Source of the DNA: JBBQDZ01 sp038237515
GTDB taxonomy: Bacteria > Actinomycetota > Thermoleophilia > Gaiellales > Gaiellaceae
Assembly (NCBI GenBank): GCA_038237515.1
Contig: JBBRYP010000051.1
Location: 1 to 34,611, forward strand
Direction: 5' to 3'
Length of the DNA stretch: 34,611 bases
Shown here: piece by piece, positions 30,074-34,611 of the stretch
Numbering within the stretch: position 1 is the stretch's first letter
Layout: each line of letters opens with the position of its first letter
Program-made: the position numbers and the translations under genes
The notes under the pieces: generated by a model
Database searches by the model: none
Told to the model about the DNA's origin: nothing
What the model saw: the letters and a program-made list of their open reading frames with translations, nothing else

Positions 30074-31414
30074 CTACGTCCGGCCGGCGGAATCCCCGCT
30101 GAGACGCCGCCGATAGCGGCGGCGGTACCAGCTGGTTCCGCTCGCGACCTCCTCCCAGCCCGCACCCATCAACTTCTGCACGAGGGTGTCGTGTGCCGCG
30201 ACGATAGGGTCGGTCGACGGCGGCTCCGCCGCACTCCGCCAGCGGAAGGCCGGCGACCTCGCCACCTCCGCCGAGAGCTCGTCCGCCCCCGCCGCCACAG
30301 CGTAGAAGTCGGACTTCACGTAACCCCGCCACCAGTCGATCTCGCACGTCTCCCACGCAGCGCCCGCCTGCGGCGCGGGCGCCGTCGGCGGCGGGTGCGC
30401 AGGCGGCGACGCCAGACGCTCAGGCACGGGCGGCGTCGGCGGCGGAGGCGGAGCCTGCCGGGGAGTGGGCGGGGCGCGACGCGGAGCCGATCGCGCGGGT
30501 GCGGCTGTGGCCGCGGCTCCTCCCGCCCACGCGCGGCGGGTGCCGGCAAGTGCGAGGAAGATGACGGTTGCGCCGAGGAGCAGGCTGAGGATCAGCGTGT
30601 AATGCGTGCCGCCGTTGTCGGCCGCGGCGAGCGGCGCGGCCCGGCGCGAAACGGCTGCGAGCGCCGGATTTCGTTTTGCCCGGATCGGTACCCCGGCTGC
30701 GGGGGCGGGCTTCGCGATGCTGCGTTGCTTGCCGCCTCTGAAGGCGGCCCACCGGGATCCGATCTTCGATCCCGCCCAGCTGCGGTGCGCGACCGGCGGC
30801 CGCGCGCGGGGACGAGGCTTCGGCTTCGCAGGGACCGGTGCCGTCACGGCGCCGCTCGGCGGCGGCGAGTACGAAGGCGGAGGCGGCTGGTAGGCGGGCC
30901 GCGCGCGCGCCGGTTCCGGCGGCGCCGGCGGCGGGGTTCGGGGCGCGGGGGCGGGCGGCGGTTGGGGCCGAGGCGCGGGCGCCGGGGGCGCCGGCGGCGC
31001 CTGGGTGCGAGGTGCGGGCGCAGGCGCCGTCGGCGGCGCCTGCTTTCGAGGTGCGGGCGGCGGGGCGGCCAGCGGTGGCGTCCGGATCCGAGGTGCGGCG
31101 GGCGCAGGCGGGGGAGGCGGCTTCGGCGCAGGCGCCTTCGTTGGCCGTGGCGCCGGGTCGGGTTTGGGCGGCGGCGTGGGTGGCGGTGTCGCGACCGTCG
31201 CCACCGGTCCGGTACCCGTCGCGGGCGGGGGCTCCGGAACCGACGGGACGGTTGCCGTCGCGGGCGGGGGCTCCGTCCCGGTCGGAGGTGGTGGAGGATC
31301 GTCCGCGAGCGCCTGCGAACAGGCAAAGCCGACGACGGCTACGCAGGCAAGCGCAAGCCCTATGCGCCAACGCTTCGGCGGCCGACAGAGCGGCCGCGTC
31401 GCCAGGGAGCTCAC
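30074..31414 (-). CDS. Pro-rich single-TM protein with a C-terminal cytoplasmic domain
   Basis: 446 residues. Signal-like segment about 17-37 (IGLALACVAVVGFACSQALA). Then about 220 residues dominated by Pro, Ala, Arg and Lys (PPPPP runs, APRTQAPPAPPAPAPRP), suited to span a cell wall. A TM helix about 270-290 (TLILSLLLGATVIFLALAG), a second Pro-rich linker, and a compact C-terminal domain (about 352-435): WETCEIDWWRGYVKSDFYAV, SPAFRWRS, AAHDTLVQKLMGAGWEEV, TSWYRRRYRRR. If the first segment is cleaved, the C-terminal domain is cytoplasmic. Domains of the CEI-WWRGY-S-FYA kind also occur alone in actinobacteria; function unknown. GTG start, 1 nt after the upstream stop, with AGGAAG as SD. Confidence 0.8.
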   Translation of the reverse strand: MSSLATRPLCRPPKRWRIGLALACVAVVGFACSQALADDPPPPPTGTEPPPATATVPSVPEPPPATGTGPVATVATPPPTPPPKPDPAPRPTKAPAPKPPPPPAPAAPRIRTPPLAAPPPAPRKQAPPTAPAPAPRTQAPPAPPAPAPRPQPPPAPAPRTPPPAPPEPARARPAYQPPPPSYSPPPSGAVTAPVPAKPKPRPRARPPVAHRSWAGSKIGSRWAAFRGGKQRSIAKPAPAAGVPIRAKRNPALAAVSRRAAPLAAADNGGTHYTLILSLLLGATVIFLALAGTRRAWAGGAAATAAPARSAPRRAPPTPRQAPPPPPTPPVPERLASPPAHPPPTAPAPQAGAAWETCEIDWWRGYVKSDFYAVAAGADELSAEVARSPAFRWRSAAEPPSTDPIVAAHDTLVQKLMGAGWEEVASGTSWYRRRYRRRLSGDSAGRT

Positions 31415-31415
31415 G

Positions 31416-33554
31416 CTACTTCCTCGTCACGAGCGAGAACGTGCTCGGCCCGAGCGCCGGCCCGTACCTGCTCGCAGACCGCGGACCCATCCCGGGGAAG
31501 ACGTACCAGTGGTAGAGGCCTGGCGTCAGATGCTCGAGATGACCGCCGTAGAGCCATGACGCGGACAGGCGGAGCTGTGTCCTCACCGGCCACGCCGTCA
31601 GTATCTTCTTCCTGCCACGGAAGAGCTGTACGTTGTAATAGGTCGCACCGGCGACGGAGCGCCAACGCAGGAGCGGTGCGCGCGTGACGCGTGCGGCATC
31701 GGGTGGGCCGATGAGCATCTCGAGCTTCGGCGCAGCGACGATCGCGATGCCGGCCGCGCGGTTGCCCGCACGGTCGTAGCTGACGACGACGTACCGATAG
31801 TCGACGCCGTTCTTCAGGTTGCGGTCGGCATAGCGGAGCGCCGGCCCCGCATAGACCCGTCTCTCGGGCGAGCCCCTCGTCGAGCGGCTGACCACCACGT
31901 GATCGAAGTCCCCGGCGCGCGGCCGCCGCCAGATCAGAGTCACCATGCGGTCGCTGGACTTCGCGCTCAGGCCGCGGACGTTGTCCGGCGGTGCCCGGTC
32001 GAGCGGCTTCGCGGCCGCCACCGACTCCCTCGTGACCGTGACGGTCGACTTGGCCGTGACGGAGTTTCCGGCCATGTCCCTCGCGGTGAAGGTCACGGTC
32101 GTCGTGCCGACGGCGAACCCGCCGGGAGCGTCGTTCGTAACCTTCACGACGCCGTCGACGATGTCGCTCGCCGACGCGCCGGCGAGGAAGCCTGCAATCG
32201 CAGCGGTGGCGGTGGGCACAGACTCCCCGCCGTGAGAGGAGACGACGATGCGCGCCGGCGCCGTGAGCACGGGCGGCGTCGTGTCGACGATGTCGATCGA
32301 GAAGGTCGCCGTGCCGGAGTTGCCTCTCGAATCGCTGGCCCGGCAGGTCACCTGTGTCGATCCGATGGGGTAGTTCGAGCCCGAAGACGGGGAGCAGCTC
32401 GTGGGCACCGCCCCGTCGACGGTGTCGACTGCCGTCGGGCGCTGATAGCTGACGGGAGAACCGGCCGGCCCGTTCGCCTCGGAGACAAGATCGGCGGGAA
32501 CGTCTCTGAAGACAGGAGGCCTGGTGTCCCTGACGGTGACAGAGAAACTCGCGCTTGCGCTCTTCCCCGACGAATCTGTCGCCTTGCAGCTGACGGTCGT
32601 CGTCCCGATCCGGAAAAAGCTGCCGGAGGCGGGATCGCAGGTCGGTGTGATGGAGCCGCCGCCTCCGTCAGTCGCTGTGACCCTGTAGCCGACTGTCGCC
32701 CCGGAAGGGCCGGTCGCTTCGGCCGTCACGCCGCCCGGAACCGCTAGCGTCGGCGACTTCGCGTCCGTGACGGTGATCGTGAAGCTCGCGCTGCCTTTGT
32801 TGCCGGCGGTGTCCGTCGCGCTGCAGGTGACGGTCGTCTTGCCGACGGGGAACGTGCTTCCCGACGGCTTGTCGCAGGTCGGCGTCAGCACGCCGCTGAC
32901 GGTGTCCTTGGCGGAGACACCGGAGTACGTGACCTTCGCGCCGCCCGGCCCGGTCGCCACGACGCCGTCGATGCTGCTCGGAACGGTGACGACGGGCGGC
33001 GTCGTGTCAACGACGATCACCTTGAACGTGGCGCTCCCGTTGTTCCCGGCCCCGTCGGTCGCGCTGCATTCGACCGTGGACGTTCCGAGCGGGAACGGAC
33101 TGCCCGGGGGCTTGTCGCAGCTCGGCGTCAGCTTTCCGCTGACGAGATCGGTCGCGGAGACGCCGGAGTAGGTGACGACGGCGCCGGCTGCGCCGCTCGC
33201 CTCGGTCGTCACGGATTTCGGAACGGTCACGGCTGGCGCGGTCGTGTCGCGGACGGTGACCCGGAACGACGCGGTGGCCGACTGACCGGTCTTTGTATCG
33301 ACCGCGGTGCAGCCGACTTTCGTCCGGCCGAGCGGCAGCATGCTGCCGTCGGCGGGGCTACACGTGACCTTCGGCGGCCCGTTGTCGTCCTTGGCCGTGA
33401 TCGTGTAGACGACGACGGCGCCGTTGGCACCGGTGGCCTCGACGACCATGTTCTGAACGGCGAGGGTCGGCTTGTCGGCGATCGCGGCGGGGACGGCGAA
33501 CAAGGCGGCGAATGACCCCGCAGCAAGAATGCCGAGACGTACGGACCGCCTCAC
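31416..33554 (-). CDS. Secreted protein with six HYR domains and FN3-like modules
   Basis: 712 residues. Signal peptide about 1-26. Six tandem HYR (hyalin repeat) domains of about 80 residues (about 27-515), each with the DTTAPAV/DTTPPVV start, GSTFPVGKTTVTCSATDTAGN-type core and a final T-TV-D strand. HYR 1-5 each carry one Cys pair; HYR 6 has none (VTNDAPGGF, VTFTARD). From about 530 there is an FN3-like domain (DNVRGLSAKSSDRMVTLIWRRP, YRYVVVSYDRAGN), then a second beta domain (about 620-712) with LLRWRSVAGATYYNVQLFRG and GLYHWYVFPGMG. It is an adhesin-like protein. GTG start with GGGCGGG adjacent, promoter at 33611-33638, and 1-nt spacing to the downstream Pro-rich gene. Confidence 0.9.
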   Translation of the reverse strand: MRRSVRLGILAAGSFAALFAVPAAIADKPTLAVQNMVVEATGANGAVVVYTITAKDDNGPPKVTCSPADGSMLPLGRTKVGCTAVDTKTGQSATASFRVTVRDTTAPAVTVPKSVTTEASGAAGAVVTYSGVSATDLVSGKLTPSCDKPPGSPFPLGTSTVECSATDGAGNNGSATFKVIVVDTTPPVVTVPSSIDGVVATGPGGAKVTYSGVSAKDTVSGVLTPTCDKPSGSTFPVGKTTVTCSATDTAGNKGSASFTITVTDAKSPTLAVPGGVTAEATGPSGATVGYRVTATDGGGGSITPTCDPASGSFFRIGTTTVSCKATDSSGKSASASFSVTVRDTRPPVFRDVPADLVSEANGPAGSPVSYQRPTAVDTVDGAVPTSCSPSSGSNYPIGSTQVTCRASDSRGNSGTATFSIDIVDTTPPVLTAPARIVVSSHGGESVPTATAAIAGFLAGASASDIVDGVVKVTNDAPGGFAVGTTTVTFTARDMAGNSVTAKSTVTVTRESVAAAKPLDRAPPDNVRGLSAKSSDRMVTLIWRRPRAGDFDHVVVSRSTRGSPERRVYAGPALRYADRNLKNGVDYRYVVVSYDRAGNRAAGIAIVAAPKLEMLIGPPDAARVTRAPLLRWRSVAGATYYNVQLFRGRKKILTAWPVRTQLRLSASWLYGGHLEHLTPGLYHWYVFPGMGPRSASRYGPALGPSTFSLVTRK

Positions 33555-33610
33555 CCCGCCCTACCGCCGTTACTCCGGTTCGAAATCGTGCGACCCCCCT
33601 TCGCGCGTCG

Positions 33611-33638
33611 ATCGTATGCGGGACGGCGAAAGTGTCTA
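33611..33638 (-). promoter_or_regulatory. Promoter of the HYR/Pro-rich operon
   Basis: On the minus strand TAGACA (33638-33633), 16-nt spacer, TACGAT (33616-33611). A leader of about 50 nt precedes the GTG. Both hexamers are close to the actinobacterial housekeeping consensus. Confidence 0.5.
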
Positions 33639-33744
33639 CTCGACCTTCGGATAGGCTCTGACGGCTGCCGATCCTGGAGCTGCGGATCCTGACCGCAGCG
33701 GCTGGTCACGGGCCGCGCCTCGGCGGAGGCTGCCGGCGAGCCGG

Positions 33745-34152
33745 TCAGCCCGTGACGAGGTGTGTGACGGGAACGGACAGTCGCTTTTGCGCTTCCTCAC
33801 CGAGCCCGGTCTCGAGCCAGGTGCCCTGCTCGTCGGGCGCCGTGAGAACGACGACCTCCTCCGCGGGAAACAGCCGCAGCGCATCCTCGATCGCCTGCAG
33901 CGGATCGACGTCGCCTACGTGCGCCTCGACCTGCTCGCCGGGCACCGCCTCAGATGCGGCCTCGGCGCGATCGGCCGCGTCTGACCGTGCGTCGTCCTCC
34001 GCGTTCGTCAACCGGTCGAGCCAGGAGATCTTCGAGGCCGGCGCCACCACGTGAACCTCCGCATCCTCACCGGCATGCGCACGGACGATCGCCCCCACCT
34101 GCGCCTCGGGCACGGCGGCCGTTGTCACGACGAGAATGCGGCGAGGCACCAC
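33745..34152 (-). CDS. Universal stress protein (UspA)-like protein
   Basis: 135 residues from GTG 34150-34152, which follows GGAG by 9 nt; an adjacent in-frame GTG (34149) is equally possible, and the frame is open from a TTG at 34263. The fold signature is an opening strand RRILVVTT, then AEVHVVAPAS, a helical insert with acidic residues (NAEDDARSDAADRAEAASEA), AHVGDVDPLQAIEDALRLFPAEEVVVLTA, and a closing LSVPVTHLV strand. The usual ATP-binding G-2x-G-9x-G-S/T motif is not clear, so this is a non-ATP-binding-type Usp or a related alpha/beta protein. Monocistronic on the minus strand, ahead of the HYR operon. Confidence 0.65.
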   Translation of the reverse strand: MVPRRILVVTTAAVPEAQVGAIVRAHAGEDAEVHVVAPASKISWLDRLTNAEDDARSDAADRAEAASEAVPGEQVEAHVGDVDPLQAIEDALRLFPAEEVVVLTAPDEQGTWLETGLGEEAQKRLSVPVTHLVTG

Positions 34153-34551
34153 GAAGAGTGTCTCCGACTCGCCGATCGGGAAACAGCGCACGTGCAGCCC
34201 CGCACTACGCCAAGTCGGCAGCGTGACCAAGGCGGCGGAGATGGCTTCGAAGTGTTCGCTCAAAGAGTGCGCCGCAGTCGTCGCACCGTTGGCACCACAA
34301 GGGCGAGTGGCTCCCTTTCGCGGCTTCTCGCACCGCCCTTCGCGGACGCCGAGCCCGAGGCAGTTCGAGCGTCCTCACTGACACCTGCGTCCTCACTGAC
34401 ACCTGACTGACACCTTGCCCTTGTGGGGACCTCTAATCTCCTACGATTCGAGTCGGGGCGCCGAGATTCGGGTCGCGTCCCAGGAGCCGGGGGGATTGAG
34501 TCGGGCGTAGCCTCCGCGTTGACCTGGTAGTCGACGAGGAGGTACGCCCTG
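34153..34551. other. About 400 bp without a supported gene; repeats and promoter-like sequence
   Basis: No frame here resembles protein, although the Usp frame stays open to 34263. It holds the 17-bp direct repeats (34371-34405), a segment TCTAATCTCCTA (34432-34443) shared with the promoter of the HNH-repeat gene, and the ribosome-binding region of the partial gene at 34552. TTGCCC-N13-TAATCT is too short-spaced for a standard promoter. Confidence 0.4.
34371..34415. repeat. Tandem direct repeat GTCCTCACTGACACCTG
   Basis: Perfect 17-bp copies at 34371-34387 and 34389-34405 (period 18), followed by a partial third copy CTGACACCT at 34407-34415. The TGACACC/GGTGTCA core resembles the TGTCAGGCGCC element near 23455. 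Confidence 0.7.
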
Positions 34552-34611
34552 ATGGCGAGCATAGTCCCGAGCGAGCGGCTGCGCCGCGAGCTCGCAGATG
34601 TAGTTGCCGGG
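34552..34611 (+). CDS. Start of an unidentified gene, cut by the window edge
   Basis: ATG 34552 with GAGGAGG 9 nt upstream opens a frame that runs to the end of the window: MASIVPSERLRRELADVVAG. The segment is helical and charged. Too short to assign. The strong SD is the main support. Confidence 0.4.
   Translation, partial: MASIVPSERLRRELADVVAG

Noticed and set aside
30014..31687. 557-residue plus-strand Arg/Gly-rich frame
   Set aside because: Antisense of the Pro-rich gene; poly-Arg/Gly is what complementary Pro codons give in another frame.
33570..33600. tRNA T-loop-like GGTTCGAAATC
   Set aside because: Flanks cannot pair and no cloverleaf fits.
34153..34263. N-terminal extension of the Usp-like protein from a TTG
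   Set aside because: The extension does not match the family. The fold begins at RRILVV just after the GTG pair, which has a GGAG upstream.
34425..34480. tRNA gene or tRNA 3' fragment (GATTCGAGTCG, with an antisense PDSNRRR translation)
   Set aside because: The T-arm stem does not pair and no acceptor, anticodon or D arm can be drawn.

Overview
The window is GC-rich (roughly 70%) bacterial chromosome. Every protein that can be recognised fits a deep-branching actinomycete, most likely class Thermoleophilia (Gaiellales/Solirubrobacterales-like). The clues are MurT/GatD, a GarA-FtsR pair, an RsiG-like anti-sigma, HYR- and Pro/Thr-rich surface proteins, frequent GTG starts, and several start codons lying 6-7 nt behind a -10 box (leaderless-type). 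I see no rRNA, tRNA, CRISPR array, intact transposase or prophage.

Layout. 1-3.07 kb (minus): dapE-dapC-dapD, the succinylase branch of lysine/diaminopimelate synthesis, with overlapping or abutting ORFs. It ends in an elaborate set of inverted repeats at 1-137. 3.1-5.3 kb (plus): hflX-dut-nudix operon. 5.3-7.4 kb (minus): murT-gatD, which amidates lipid II. 7.6-10.4 kb (plus): a small membrane/exported protein, then a large membrane diguanylate cyclase whose C-terminal HD-GYP domain has decayed (deletion, frameshift, stop). 10.5-12.1 kb: a protein of homing-endonuclease-associated repeats, facing a class II glutamine amidotransferase. 12.2-14.3 kb: two convergent RpoD-family sigma factors, one with region 1.1 (the likely principal sigma) and one without. 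14.3-14.9 kb is a gene-free stretch with near-DnaA-box motifs. 14.9-16.6 kb: small membrane proteins and a Cys-rich protein of unknown function. 16.8-18.7 kb (minus): garA-like FHA protein, ftsR-like MerR regulator, apt. 18.9-19.2 kb: an RsiG-like c-di-GMP-binding anti-sigma candidate with its own promoter. 19.3-22.3 kb (minus): a CDP-alcohol phosphatidyltransferase translationally coupled to a sugar-1-P nucleotidylyltransferase fused to a catalytically degenerate phosphomannomutase domain. 22.4-23.4 kb: a compact HutF-like amidohydrolase. 23.5-26.6 kb: a secreted GH99-like protein divergent from a GT-C glycosyltransferase. 26.7-28.4 kb: a membrane-anchored unknown and a ScyD/ScyE-type beta-propeller. 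28.4-33.6 kb (minus): three surface proteins (six HYR domains plus FN3-like; Pro-rich with one TM segment and a cytoplasmic domain; Thr-Pro repeat). 33.7-34.2 kb: a UspA-like protein. The right edge has tandem direct repeats and the first 20 codons of another gene.

Two themes stand out. The first is c-di-GMP: a GGDEF protein with active site and I-site that has lost its phosphodiesterase-type HD-GYP partner domain, about 8.5 kb from an RsiG-like protein carrying a one-substitution version of the c-di-GMP signature. The second is surface build-up: nucleotide-sugar supply, a phospholipid head-group enzyme, a GT-C transferase, a GH99-like enzyme and large secreted adhesin-like proteins lie close together. 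The functional links between these genes are inferred from proximity and family knowledge; no database was searched.
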